Origin: an uncultured Verrucomicrobia subdivision 3 bacterium
GTDB taxonomy: Bacteria; Verrucomicrobiota; Verrucomicrobiae; Limisphaerales; UBA11358
Reading direction: 5' to 3'
Length of the DNA: 40,454 bases
Assembly (NCBI GenBank): GCA_903921455.1
Contig: CAIXPZ010000309.1
Coordinates: forward strand, 1 to 40,454
The position numbers and the translations under genes are program-made. The notes below the pieces were generated by a model. That model was given only the letters and a program-made list of their open reading frames with translations. It ran no database searches and was not told the DNA's origin. Shown here piece after piece: positions 7,358 through 15,980 of this stretch. The stretch's first letter is position 1, and every line of letters begins with the position of its first letter.

Positions 7358-10300
7358 ATGTTGGCGGCAGTGTCTCCCCAAAAACTTTCAGCGCGCACCC
7401 GGCGGGCGGCTGGCTTCTGGCTGGTGCTGGTCTGCTTGTTCTTCGCGCGGGGCCGGGTCTCGGCGGATTCGGCGGATTATCTGGTGGACGGCTGGGACAC
7501 GGAAAATAATCTGCCGAGCAGCACGGTCACCTCCATCGCCCAGACGCCGGACGGCTATCTGTGGGTCGGCACTTACAACGGGCTGGCGCGGTTTGACGGC
7601 GCGCGGTTCGTGACGTTCGACCCGGTCAATACGCCGGAGCTGACGCAGACGCGGATTCAGGGTCTGTTTCTCGATGCCGGCGGCACGCTCTGGATCAACA
7701 CCTTTCGCGGCGGCCTCACGTCGTATCGCGGCGGTGTATTTCGCAATGAATTGCCGGACCGGCCCCAGTATGACCTCCACAACAACCTGGTTTATTCCTC
7801 GACCAATCAGGTCCTGTTCGTGACCCAGTTCGGCGACGTGCTTGGGCGCGATCCTGCCGCCACCAACACCGCCTGGAAGACGGTCATGCCGCCGGCGGGC
7901 TCCCGCCCGATTTTCCACTGCGTGGATGCGGCCGGGACGCTGTGGTTTTTGACGCGCGACGGGCACATCCTGCAGTTCCGCCGCGGCGCGTTTCAGGAAT
8001 TGCCGGATGATGGCGGCTTGGCGGGCAGCCGGATTTACACGCTGGTGGCCGATGCGCAGGGCCGGGTCTGGGCCGGCGCGGAAAATGAGATCGCCCGCTG
8101 GAATGGGACGCAGTTTGAAGCGATGACCCCCACGAATGGCGTGGCGGATGTGCAGCCGTTGCTGTTGTTCCCGACCCGGGCAGGCGCCTTGTGGGTGCTG
8201 GACGGCGACCGGCTGCGCCAGATGGTCGGCCGCGCCTGGGTGACGGAGGCGGTGCCGTGGCGCGGATTGCTGGGCTCGGCCTCGGGGCGCGCGATGGGTG
8301 TGCATGAGGATCGCGCGGGCGGTCTGTGGTTTAATCACTACGGCAACGGCCTGTTCCACATCACGCCGGACGGGCGTTACGAGCGCATCACCACGCAGAA
8401 CCACCTGCCCGGCGACCGCGTGGGCGCGTGGTTTGAGAGCCGGGATGGCGGCATCTGGGCGGGTGTGGATCACGGCGGCCTGGCGCGGTTGCGGGACCGG
8501 TGGTTTCACGTCGTCGGCTCCGCGGAAGGCTTGCCGGCGCGGACGGCGCTGTCGGTCAGCGGCGACACCAACGGGGCGGTCTGGATCGGCACGGCTGGCG
8601 GCGGCTTGTGCCGGTGGAGTGAGGGGAAAATCTCCCGTTACACCGTGGGCAATAGCGCCTCCGCCAACTTTATTTTTTCCATCGCGCCCCGGGCGGATGG
8701 CGGCGCCTGGCTGAGCGCGTCGGAGGGCGAGGATTTGTTTCAATTGCTGGACGGCCGCATCCAGCGGGTGTCGTGGGATGTGCACGGGATCAAATCCATT
8801 CTGCTGGACCGGCAGAACCGCCTGTGGATGGGGCTCAAGACGGGCCTGGCCCGGTGGGTGGGCAATGACCGGCAGGTCTGGAATGTCAGCGGTACGGGCG
8901 TCATGCCCGCGATCCGGGCGCTGGCGGAAACGCCGGACGGCGATGTCTGGGCGGGCGCGGATGACGGCTCGATTTTCCGTTGCACCCCCGAAAAACTGGA
9001 AGCCTTCCGCGCGACCGATGTGCTGGCCGGCCAGCCGATTTATGCGCTCCACGCGGATGCCTCGGGTGCGCTCTGGGCGGGGACGTTTCGCGGCGGGCTG
9101 CTGCGGTTCAAGCATGGCAAATTTTCCCGCATCACGGCCGCGCAGGGCCTGACGGCGGATGTCATCAGCCAGATTCAGGAGGATGATCAGGGCCGGCTTT
9201 GGCTGGGCACGCATCAGGGGATTTTTTGCGTGAGCATGACCGCGCTGAACGACTGCGCGGACGGGCTGGCCACCTCGGTGGATTACGTTGCCTACGGCCG
9301 GCATGACGGACTGCCGGCGCTGGAATGTTCCGACGGCTATCAGCCGGCGAGCTGGCGCGGGCCGGATGGTAAATTGTGGTTCACCACCGTGCGCGGTGCG
9401 GTGTGGGTGATCCCGGATGAGGTGAAGGTGAAGTCGGCCCCGCCCCCGGTCTTGGTCGAGGAGTTCCGCGTGGACGGCGAACCGGTGCCATTGGCCGCCG
9501 GCGACCCTGTCGTGCCGCCGGGTCATGGACAATATGACTTCCGTTTTACCGCGCTTAATTTCGACGCCGGCGAGCGGGCCCGGTTCCGCTATCAGTTGGA
9601 GGGTTTTGATTCCGGCTGGGTGGACGCGGAGACGTTGCGCACGGCGCATTACGCTCATTTGCCGCCGCGCGATTATCGTTTTCATGTGATCGCCTGCAAC
9701 AAGGAGGGCGTCTGGAACAACATCGGGGCCACCGTGGCTTTTTCCGTGAAGCCGTATTTTTACCAGACCAACTGGTTTTTGTTCCTCGCCGGTGCGTTGG
9801 TGATCGGCGGCGTGTCCGTTGCCGTCCGCCGCGCGGCCACGCGGAAATACCGCCGCAAGCTGGCGCTGCTGGAGAAGCAGCACGCGATTGAGCGCGATCG
9901 CGCTCGCATCGCCAAGGACATCCATGACGACATCGGTGCGGGGCTGACGCAGATCACGCTGCTGACCGAGCTCGCGCGGCGCGAGCCGGCGCAGACGGAC
10001 GCGAATCTGGAGCGCATCACCCATTCGGCGCGCCTGCTGACCAAGGCCATGGATGAAATCGTGTGGGCCGTGGATCCGCAGCACGACACGATCGCGGGGC
10101 TGATGGACTATGTGTCCGCCTACGCGGAGGATTATTTGCGCGTGGCGAACGTGCGCTGCCGCATGGATCTGCCCATGGAGCTGCCGGCCACGCGGGTGGA
10201 CGCGGAGTTGCGCTATAATTTGTTTCTCGCGTTGAAGGAGGTGTTGAACAACATTGTCAAGCATGCTCAGGCCACGGAGGTTTGGTTGCGGCTGCGGCTC

Positions 10301-10552
10301 GCGCCGGGTCGGCTCACGCTGGCGATCGAGGACAACGGTCGGGGCTTGCGGGCGCCGGCCGGCGCTGCGGGCGCGGAACGCCTCTCCTCCGGCTCCGGTT
10401 TGGGCAATCTGGAGAAACGGCTCGCGGCGGTGGGCGGCCGGTGCGAGATTCACAGTGATGCCGGCCGGGGCACGCGGGTGGAGTTGACGGTGTTTCTCAA
10501 AAAGGCCGCATCGCCAGTTGTGGCGATTGGCACGGACGCACCGGTGGTCTAG
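7358..10552 (+). CDS. Propeller-type membrane sensor histidine kinase (HisKA_3)
   Basis: This is a transmembrane sensor kinase of 1064 aa. After an N-terminal export/anchor segment (FWLVLVCLFFARG), residues about 40-690 form a periplasmic seven-bladed-type two-component propeller. It has many repeats of the DGYLWVGTYNGLARFDG kind (GRVWAGAENEIARW, GGIWAGVDHGGLARL, GDVWAGADDGSIFRC, GRLWLGTHQGIFCV). A Y_Y_Y domain follows (RFRYQLEGFDSGWVDAE; about 690-800), then one TM helix (about 805-825). The cytoplasmic part has HisKA_3 with the phospho-acceptor H856 in RIAKDIHDDIGAGLTQ, and an HATPase domain with the N-box LKEVLNNIVKHAQ, IEDNGRGL and GSGLGNLEKRL. The start at 7358 directly precedes the signal segment. 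A response-regulator gene follows after 20 bp. Propellers of this type in Bacteroidetes bind glycan fragments; here the ligand is inferred to be a pectin fragment. Confidence 0.93.
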   Translation: MLAAVSPQKLSARTRRAAGFWLVLVCLFFARGRVSADSADYLVDGWDTENNLPSSTVTSIAQTPDGYLWVGTYNGLARFDGARFVTFDPVNTPELTQTRIQGLFLDAGGTLWINTFRGGLTSYRGGVFRNELPDRPQYDLHNNLVYSSTNQVLFVTQFGDVLGRDPAATNTAWKTVMPPAGSRPIFHCVDAAGTLWFLTRDGHILQFRRGAFQELPDDGGLAGSRIYTLVADAQGRVWAGAENEIARWNGTQFEAMTPTNGVADVQPLLLFPTRAGALWVLDGDRLRQMVGRAWVTEAVPWRGLLGSASGRAMGVHEDRAGGLWFNHYGNGLFHITPDGRYERITTQNHLPGDRVGAWFESRDGGIWAGVDHGGLARLRDRWFHVVGSAEGLPARTALSVSGDTNGAVWIGTAGGGLCRWSEGKISRYTVGNSASANFIFSIAPRADGGAWLSASEGEDLFQLLDGRIQRVSWDVHGIKSILLDRQNRLWMGLKTGLARWVGNDRQVWNVSGTGVMPAIRALAETPDGDVWAGADDGSIFRCTPEKLEAFRATDVLAGQPIYALHADASGALWAGTFRGGLLRFKHGKFSRITAAQGLTADVISQIQEDDQGRLWLGTHQGIFCVSMTALNDCADGLATSVDYVAYGRHDGLPALECSDGYQPASWRGPDGKLWFTTVRGAVWVIPDEVKVKSAPPPVLVEEFRVDGEPVPLAAGDPVVPPGHGQYDFRFTALNFDAGERARFRYQLEGFDSGWVDAETLRTAHYAHLPPRDYRFHVIACNKEGVWNNIGATVAFSVKPYFYQTNWFLFLAGALVIGGVSVAVRRAATRKYRRKLALLEKQHAIERDRARIAKDIHDDIGAGLTQITLLTELARREPAQTDANLERITHSARLLTKAMDEIVWAVDPQHDTIAGLMDYVSAYAEDYLRVANVRCRMDLPMELPATRVDAELRYNLFLALKEVLNNIVKHAQATEVWLRLRLAPGRLTLAIEDNGRGLRAPAGAAGAERLSSGSGLGNLEKRLAAVGGRCEIHSDAGRGTRVELTVFLKKAASPVVAIGTDAPVV

Positions 10553-10572
10553 TTTGCTGGATAACCAATTTC

Positions 10573-11232
10573 ATGAGCATTGCCGTTTCCATAGTTGAGG
10601 ACGATCCGCAGGTGCGGAGCAGTCTGGCCAGGCTGATTGACGGCGCCCCGGGCTTCCGGTGCGTGAGCCGCCATGGCAGCGCGGAGGACGCCCTGGCGGA
10701 AATCCCCAAGGTGAAGCCGGAGGTGGTGTTGATGGACATCAACCTGCCGGGCATGAACGGCGTCGAATGCGTGCGGCGCTTGAAGCCGCAGTTGCCGGGT
10801 GCCCAGCTGATCATGCTCACCGTGTATCAGAATACGGAGCACATCTTTAACGCGCTGACGGCGGGGGCCACGGGCTACATGCTCAAGCAGACGCCGCCGG
10901 CGGAATTGCTGGCGGCCATCAAGGAGGTTCATGGCGGCGGTTCGCCCATGAGCAGTCATATCGCCCGGAAGATCGTGCAGTCGTTCCAGCAATCGGCCCC
11001 GGCTTCGGCCGAGGCGCAGAGCCTGTCGCCGCGCGAGGCGGAGGTGCTGGATCTGCTGGCGAAGGGTTTTCTCTACAAGGAGATCGCCGAGCAGATGAAG
11101 GTGAGCTATGCCACCGTGCATACGCACATCCGGCACATCTACGAAAAACTCCACGTCCGTTCCCGCACCGAGGCGGTGGCCAAGCATCTCGGCCAGAACC
11201 GCCCCCGCCGCGAGTTGGAGCCGAGCCGTTAG
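10573..11232 (+). CDS. NarL/LuxR-type response regulator
   Basis: This is a DNA-binding response regulator and the likely partner of the preceding HisKA_3 kinase (20-bp gap, same strand). The receiver domain occupies residues about 3-120, with the acidic pocket E9-D10-D11, phospho-acceptor D55 in VVLMDINLPGMNG, conserved T83 (MLTVYQ) and K105 (GYMLKQT). The C-terminal LuxR helix-turn-helix (about 148-205) shows LSPREAEVLDLLAKGFLYKE and SYATVHTHIRHIYEKLHVRS. Length (219 aa) is typical. The gene is convergent with the end of the polysaccharide-degradation cluster, which makes that cluster its most likely target. Confidence 0.95.
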   Translation: MSIAVSIVEDDPQVRSSLARLIDGAPGFRCVSRHGSAEDALAEIPKVKPEVVLMDINLPGMNGVECVRRLKPQLPGAQLIMLTVYQNTEHIFNALTAGATGYMLKQTPPAELLAAIKEVHGGGSPMSSHIARKIVQSFQQSAPASAEAQSLSPREAEVLDLLAKGFLYKEIAEQMKVSYATVHTHIRHIYEKLHVRSRTEAVAKHLGQNRPRRELEPSR

Positions 11233-11242
11233 TCTGGCTCGG
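11221..11242 (+). terminator. Hairpin at the end of the response-regulator gene
   Basis: A perfect 7-bp inverted repeat (CCGAGCC / GGCTCGG) with an 8-nt loop spans the response-regulator stop codon and lies in the 26-bp space before the convergent DUF4450 gene end. There is no T-tract, so intrinsic termination is uncertain. The symmetrical position between converging genes makes a shared transcription block plausible. Confidence 0.35.
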
Positions 11243-11258
11243 GCGCCCCGGTGTGGTG

Positions 11259-14200
11259 TTAGCGCGCCAGCGTCGCGCTCATCAGCCCGATCACCACTTC
11301 ATTCGCCAGCGCCCGCACTGTGAGTGATTTCAATTCTTTCGCCTGATCCAGCGGCAACTCCAGCACGGTCGCCGCACCGCCGTCCACCTTGCCGCCGTAG
11401 CCTTTGGACTCGAGTCGCTCGGCGCCGGCCGCTTTGATTCCATGGTTTTTGACCTCCGCGACCGCCTGGAGGCGCACCTTGCCGGTCTTTAAATCCACCC
11501 GGGGCGGGATCGGCTCCGGGCGCCGGAAGGCGTAGTCATCGATGAAATAATCCTGGTCAATCGGCCACCAGGTCGTCGGGTTGCGCAAGGGGAGCCGCGC
11601 GGTCGCGCCGTCCGTGTAGGTGACGATTACTTCGCCGTTGTCGAACTGGCTTTGCATGGCGCTGGTCGAGCCGGCCATCAGCAAATAGACCTGCGCGGCC
11701 TTCCCGCTCAAAGGCACCGTGAGCTCGCGCGGGTAGTTGTCCCATTGCGAGGTGAACGCGATGTTTTTTGCGTCACCCGCACCCGGAGTCTGCAGCGGGA
11801 TGCCGTTGGGCAATACGAGTCGATCATGGTTTTTAGCGGCCACCTTCCGCAATCCGGTATCATCCACCAAGAAAGTCTCCTGGGGATGGCACCAGCTGCC
11901 CAAGCCTTGGCTCGGCATCGCCAGCGAACAAAAAGGCGAGCGGGGCGAGCGATATTCATTTTTAAAGATTTGGGTGACTTTGTCGTTGAAGAACGGCGAG
12001 AGATTGATGGGTTCACATTGATCGGGGGAAGAGATTTTTTTGTTCCAGTCAATGGCCTTGGCCGGTGGCGCTTCCTGTTTCGCGGCGATGGCCTGCAAAT
12101 CCGCCGGGAAAATGGGCGCCGGCTCGCCGCCCTGCCAGGTCACGACGATTTCCGTTCGCGCCGCCGGCGCAGATCCGACTTCCAGTCTCCTCCAGCCGAT
12201 TCCGTTCCAGGTTGATTTCGCTTCCTGCCCGTTGACGGTCACGCTCGCCACGCCGTCCCGCCACGCGGCCATTTGCAAACGCAACTGCATCGGCTTGGAA
12301 AATTTTTGTTCGATGACGTAAGTCTCTTTCCCGCCGTCGCGCTGGAATGACAAATTAAAATCCGGATGCTGGAGGCTTGCGTGTTCCCATGTCGCGGGGA
12401 AGTTGGGTTGCACGATGAGTTCGCCGGCCAGGGCATCGGGTTTGACTCCGAATAGTCCTTCGATCAGTGCGCGCGCCGTGGCGCCGACCCCGTCGGCAAA
12501 GTCCCGCTGCGCTTCGCGCCGGGCGATGTCGAACTGCGTGCACATGCCCACGTTGCCGGGACATAACCCCATGAACATGCTGTCGAGCAGGCAGCCTTTG
12601 AACAGGCGCATCGCGTCGTCGCGGCTGCCGGCCTGCCAAAGCGCCAGCGCCGTGTGCGCCGATTCCGCCATCACCACATTGTTAAGCGACCAGGTATAGG
12701 GCATCCAGCTCGTCGTCGGCATGGTGAAAAGCTGCTCATCCGGCACGTGGTCGCCCTGGATCGGGATATGCACCATCTGCGTGCTGACGTAGCGGCTCAT
12801 CTGCCACGCCTCGAGCGGGGTCGGGACTTCGGAATCCACCGTGTGATAGAACGTCCACAGCGCCGGATTGGGATGCACGGCCTGGCGGCCGAGCAGGTCC
12901 TTCGCTTCGGCGAACGTTCCCTGGTCGGGCAGCCACAGGTATTGACGCATCGCTTGGGCGATCAGGCCGGCTTCGCGCTCATAGGGCTTCGGGTCTTCAC
13001 CGAGCAGCTTCGCCACGCGGGCGGCCATCCGGTTATGGTAAAGATTCAGCGCGGTGGCATGCGTGGCTCCGCCCCCGTTGTAAGCCAGATCGTCGCTCGC
13101 CCAGATGCAGCAATAAGCCTCGTAAAGCGGCAGTTTGTCCGGGCCGAATTCGCGGCGGAACAGTCTCCGTTCCCACGCGAGGTGCCGCTCGATCGCCGGC
13201 CACATTTGTCGCGCATAATTCGTGTCGCCGGTCCACCGCAGGTGGCGGAACAAAATGTCCACCGCCAGCAGGTTCATGTCGTAGTGCGAGTTGCTGAGGT
13301 CGCCGTTGGAATGCAGCGCCGGCTCGTTGCGTGCCAGTCGCGCTTTGTCGCTGTTGTCTGGCGGGACCCGGGCCGGCTCGCCGGTCTGCGCGGCGGGAAC
13401 CGGGTTGGTGTTTTGTTTGGGAAACCAGTTCGTCAGATGTTCGCGGGTGCGCTCGTGCCAGCCGAGCGCATCGCCCGAATAGCCGCCGCGCCAGCCGAGC
13501 AGCTTGACGCGCCACGCGACCGCGCCGTGCATGAATGACTTTTCTTTGGTGTCCCAGACGGCATCCGCCGCGATACACAGCGCGGCGGCGGCGGCGTTGA
13601 GGAACGGGTCGGGGGTGTCCACGACGATCTTCCCGGCAATGTTCTGGCGGTGACGTTCGGCTTTTTCGAAAAGCGCCGGCCCATCGAAGGTTGCTGGTTC
13701 TGCCGTGCGGAGCAGCGCGAAATACACCGGCTCGCCCGGCTTCAGCGGAGCTTCCGTCACGGCCACCGGCAGCTTCGGGGCCGATTTGCCGGCCCCGGCC
13801 AGCAGCCCGGCCAGCGAGTTCCAGTTCGCCCCCTCGGCCAGCGATATTTTCGCGCGGGCGGACGACACGCTGCCGCTAACCGTGCCGGGTTTGCTGCGCA
13901 ATGTGAAAGCGCCGTCGTGAACGGTGATTTCATTGCCCCGGCAAAACTCCGGCTGGAACTGGAAGAATTGGCTCACCGGCACTTTTTCGCAGCCGATGTC
14001 GCCCCACCGGTCGCCCTTGTCACCCTTGGCTCCGCCGTAAACGAAAATGAGTTCAAGTCCGCTCGCATCTCCCTGAATCTCGGCGCGGAGGATCAGGCCC
14101 GGGGGTTCACTGGCGGGAATCGCCGTGAGTTGCAGCATCGCCTTGTCGCCGAGCATCGGATCACGGATTTCGTAAATCATTGAGCCGGGGCGATAGCGCG

Positions 14201-14552
14201 TGGTGATGTGCGCCGCGTCAAAGAGCCACTTCGCGCTGCTGTCTTTTTTCAAAGCCACGCGGAGATTTCCGCCCCGCCCCGGCAGATACAGCACAAACTC
14301 CGGCCGGTCGCCTGTGTCCACGCGGAACGCGCTGTTGTTGCCGTAAAGCGGCCGGTTGAAAAATTCGCCGCCGTTTGTGATCACGAAGTCCGTTCCCTCG
14401 GGATGATAGCGTAGCGGTCGCGCGATGTTGCTCTCGAGATTCGGCGTCGCTGCTGGGAGCGCGGTGTTCAGCCCGGCGCAGAGGGCGAAGACGGTTAGGA
14501 GTCGCCGCCGGCTTCGTGACCCGCTGCCGATTTTACCTTTGCGTTTTCTCAT
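11259..14552 (-). CDS. Secreted DUF4450-domain protein (probable glycoside hydrolase)
   Basis: This is a large exported protein (1097 aa) of the DUF4450 type found in polysaccharide-utilisation loci; the catalytic activity is not known to me. The N-terminus has a basic region and hydrophobic core (SRRRLLTVFALCAGL), which resembles a Tat-type or a long Sec signal. The DUF4450 beta-sandwich follows (LRYHPEGTDFVITNGGEFFN, RPEFVLYLPGRGGNLRVAL). The middle (about 320-760) looks like an alpha/alpha-barrel related to six-hairpin glycosidases: AVAWRVKLLGWRGGYSGDAL, DMNLLAVDILFRHLRWTGDT, YEAYCCIWASDDLAYNGGGA, MPTTSWMPYTWSLNNVVMAE. Beta-rich C-terminal domains follow. It is the last gene of the cluster, 63 bp after the GH43-like gene. 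Its position suggests removal of a side-chain sugar from pectic fragments; this is inference. Confidence 0.8.
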   Translation of the reverse strand: MRKRKGKIGSGSRSRRRLLTVFALCAGLNTALPAATPNLESNIARPLRYHPEGTDFVITNGGEFFNRPLYGNNSAFRVDTGDRPEFVLYLPGRGGNLRVALKKDSSAKWLFDAAHITTRYRPGSMIYEIRDPMLGDKAMLQLTAIPASEPPGLILRAEIQGDASGLELIFVYGGAKGDKGDRWGDIGCEKVPVSQFFQFQPEFCRGNEITVHDGAFTLRSKPGTVSGSVSSARAKISLAEGANWNSLAGLLAGAGKSAPKLPVAVTEAPLKPGEPVYFALLRTAEPATFDGPALFEKAERHRQNIAGKIVVDTPDPFLNAAAAALCIAADAVWDTKEKSFMHGAVAWRVKLLGWRGGYSGDALGWHERTREHLTNWFPKQNTNPVPAAQTGEPARVPPDNSDKARLARNEPALHSNGDLSNSHYDMNLLAVDILFRHLRWTGDTNYARQMWPAIERHLAWERRLFRREFGPDKLPLYEAYCCIWASDDLAYNGGGATHATALNLYHNRMAARVAKLLGEDPKPYEREAGLIAQAMRQYLWLPDQGTFAEAKDLLGRQAVHPNPALWTFYHTVDSEVPTPLEAWQMSRYVSTQMVHIPIQGDHVPDEQLFTMPTTSWMPYTWSLNNVVMAESAHTALALWQAGSRDDAMRLFKGCLLDSMFMGLCPGNVGMCTQFDIARREAQRDFADGVGATARALIEGLFGVKPDALAGELIVQPNFPATWEHASLQHPDFNLSFQRDGGKETYVIEQKFSKPMQLRLQMAAWRDGVASVTVNGQEAKSTWNGIGWRRLEVGSAPAARTEIVVTWQGGEPAPIFPADLQAIAAKQEAPPAKAIDWNKKISSPDQCEPINLSPFFNDKVTQIFKNEYRSPRSPFCSLAMPSQGLGSWCHPQETFLVDDTGLRKVAAKNHDRLVLPNGIPLQTPGAGDAKNIAFTSQWDNYPRELTVPLSGKAAQVYLLMAGSTSAMQSQFDNGEVIVTYTDGATARLPLRNPTTWWPIDQDYFIDDYAFRRPEPIPPRVDLKTGKVRLQAVAEVKNHGIKAAGAERLESKGYGGKVDGGAATVLELPLDQAKELKSLTVRALANEVVIGLMSATLAR

Positions 14553-14615
14553 AAATTGTCTTGGCCCTTTTCCCCGGTCAGCCTGCGGGCCGCCGCGGCC
14601 GGGCCCGGGGTCTTG

Positions 14616-15575
14616 TCAGTAACGGGCTTTGAGTTGTTTTAGCTCCGCCGTCGTGATCGGCAGGATGGAGCCGTGCCGGAAGCGGAAGGGAAAAGTGAAT
14701 CCTTCGCCCGGCCGGAATTGTCCGCCGCCCAAATCGTCCGTCACGAACGGCTCGTAGCCGGTGCCTTGGCGGTAATGGTCCAGGATCAGGCACCACGCCG
14801 CGGGTTTGCCCTCGGCTGCGGGCTTGATCGGATAACACTCCGGCCCCTCATAGCCCTGCATCTTGCCGAGCGAGAAATTCGTCACGCTGGTCCACGGCCC
14901 TAGCAGATTCGTGCTGACTTCCTGGGTGATGGCCTTGTTCTGCTCGTCTTTGGCGAAACGGAAATAGTTCTCCCCTTCGCGCACGATGTCGGCGTCGATG
15001 ACGTGCCACGGTTTTTCGTTGTAGATGAACGGCTGGCCGAACGCGACAAAATCCTTCGTCCAGGCGGCCCAGATGCGCTGTTTGCTGAAATCATCCCTGC
15101 CGGTCGTGGAGGCCCAGAAGACCAGGTATGCGTTCCGGCTTGCGTCAAACACGGCCTCGGGTGCCCAGGTGCAACCGGCGTCGTCCGGCGCGACTTTGAC
15201 GCGTCGGGGCGGCGTCCATTGCACCAGGTTCGTGGATTCCCAGATGACGATGGCCTGGCTGCCCGCGCGCACATGGCGCTTCCAGTCGGAATTGAAATGC
15301 ACGGAAAGGTCGGTGGCGAGCAGGTAAAACTTTTTCCCGTCGGGCGCGCGCAGCAGATAGGGATCGCGCACCCCCTGCTCGCCGAGCGTGCTGGTGAGCA
15401 CCGGCTGCGCGTGGTTGAGCGCCTCCCACTGGCGGCCGTCGGCGCTCACCGCGAAATAGATCTGTTCGCTCATCGGGGTCTGTTCGCCCTTGAAGGTGAC
15501 AAATAGAAATCCGCCGTCGGCCGCGAACGCGGCCGCGGTGTATGTGGTCAGCAGGCAAAGGAGCAGGCGGTGCAT
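14616..15575 (-). CDS. Secreted GH43-like five-bladed propeller glycosidase
   Basis: This is an exported enzyme of the GH43 clan, whose members are mostly alpha-L-arabinofuranosidases, arabinanases, beta-xylosidases or galactosidases. The start at 15575 gives a signal peptide (MHRLLLCLLTTYTAAAFA). The propeller shows the expected acidic residues at blade starts: D71 in GVRDPYLLR (candidate catalytic base), E140 in CTWAPEAVFD, D194/D196 in HVIDADIV, and E246 in GYEGPECYPI (candidate acid). Length is 319 aa, usual for a single-domain GH43. The likely role is trimming arabinose or galactose side chains of rhamnogalacturonan I. It sits between a 405-bp gap holding a broken gene and the DUF4450 gene, and may have its own promoter. 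Confidence 0.85.
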   Translation of the reverse strand: MHRLLLCLLTTYTAAAFAADGGFLFVTFKGEQTPMSEQIYFAVSADGRQWEALNHAQPVLTSTLGEQGVRDPYLLRAPDGKKFYLLATDLSVHFNSDWKRHVRAGSQAIVIWESTNLVQWTPPRRVKVAPDDAGCTWAPEAVFDASRNAYLVFWASTTGRDDFSKQRIWAAWTKDFVAFGQPFIYNEKPWHVIDADIVREGENYFRFAKDEQNKAITQEVSTNLLGPWTSVTNFSLGKMQGYEGPECYPIKPAAEGKPAAWCLILDHYRQGTGYEPFVTDDLGGGQFRPGEGFTFPFRFRHGSILPITTAELKQLKARY

Positions 15576-15980
15576 GTTGTTACAATGGGTGGTGGATGTT
15601 TTATGTGGTTTGGTCTCGCGCGACAAGCCTCAAACCCGCTCACGGTTTGGCGCGGTATTCCAGGTTTTTGGACCTTGCCTCTCCGGGACCGGTTGCTATC
15701 GGGGCAGGGGAGTCTTGGTGCCGGTTCGGCGCTCTGGTCAAAGACGGGGCACTTGGCCGATTTCGCCGAAAAGGGTTTCCCGTTCCCTCTCATGTTTTTC
15801 GTCGCGAGGTTGTCCATTCGGCCGGCTTCCGGCTTTCCATTGATCAGCGTCACGTCGATGTTCTCCAGGGCGATGTCGCTGAGGGTGGTCTGCCCCGGAT
15901 TTCCCCGGATCGAGCCGATAGCGCCCCGGCCATGGCCAGTGACCGGCCTGTGCGATGCAGAACTTTGGCTGGGTTTACGT
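15576..15980. other. 405-bp gap with a broken gene remnant
   Basis: The gap between the GH106-like gene and the GH43-like gene is the longest inside the cluster. It contains a - strand coding remnant (about 15700-15960, listed separately). The rest, about 15576-15700, shows nothing recognisable except that it must carry the leader of the GH43-like gene. Several ORFs on the + strand here look like chance ORFs. Confidence 0.5.
15700..15960 (-). pseudogene. Remnant resembling a GH28-type beta-helix C-terminus
   Basis: In one - strand frame this stretch reads as a protein fragment with no start codon of its own: GHGRGAIGSIRGNPG, then a beta-helix coil pattern TLSDIALENIDVTLINGK, then RMDNLATKNMRGNGKPFSA. 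Alternating SDIALENIDV-type coils and the GxIGSIRGNP phrase resemble the last turns of GH28 polygalacturonase or rhamnogalacturonan hydrolase proteins. After KPFSA the reading loses protein character. The upstream part runs into the GH106 gene in a different frame, so the N-terminal bulk of the gene is missing. A GH28 would fit the pathway, so this looks like the tail left after a deletion. Confidence 0.5.

Noticed and set aside
7388..10453. A 1021-aa open frame on the - strand opposite the sensor kinase
   Set aside because: It is rich in Arg, His, Gln and Pro with no domain pattern. It mirrors the kinase gene, whose motifs are unambiguous; long antisense frames are expected in GC-rich genes.
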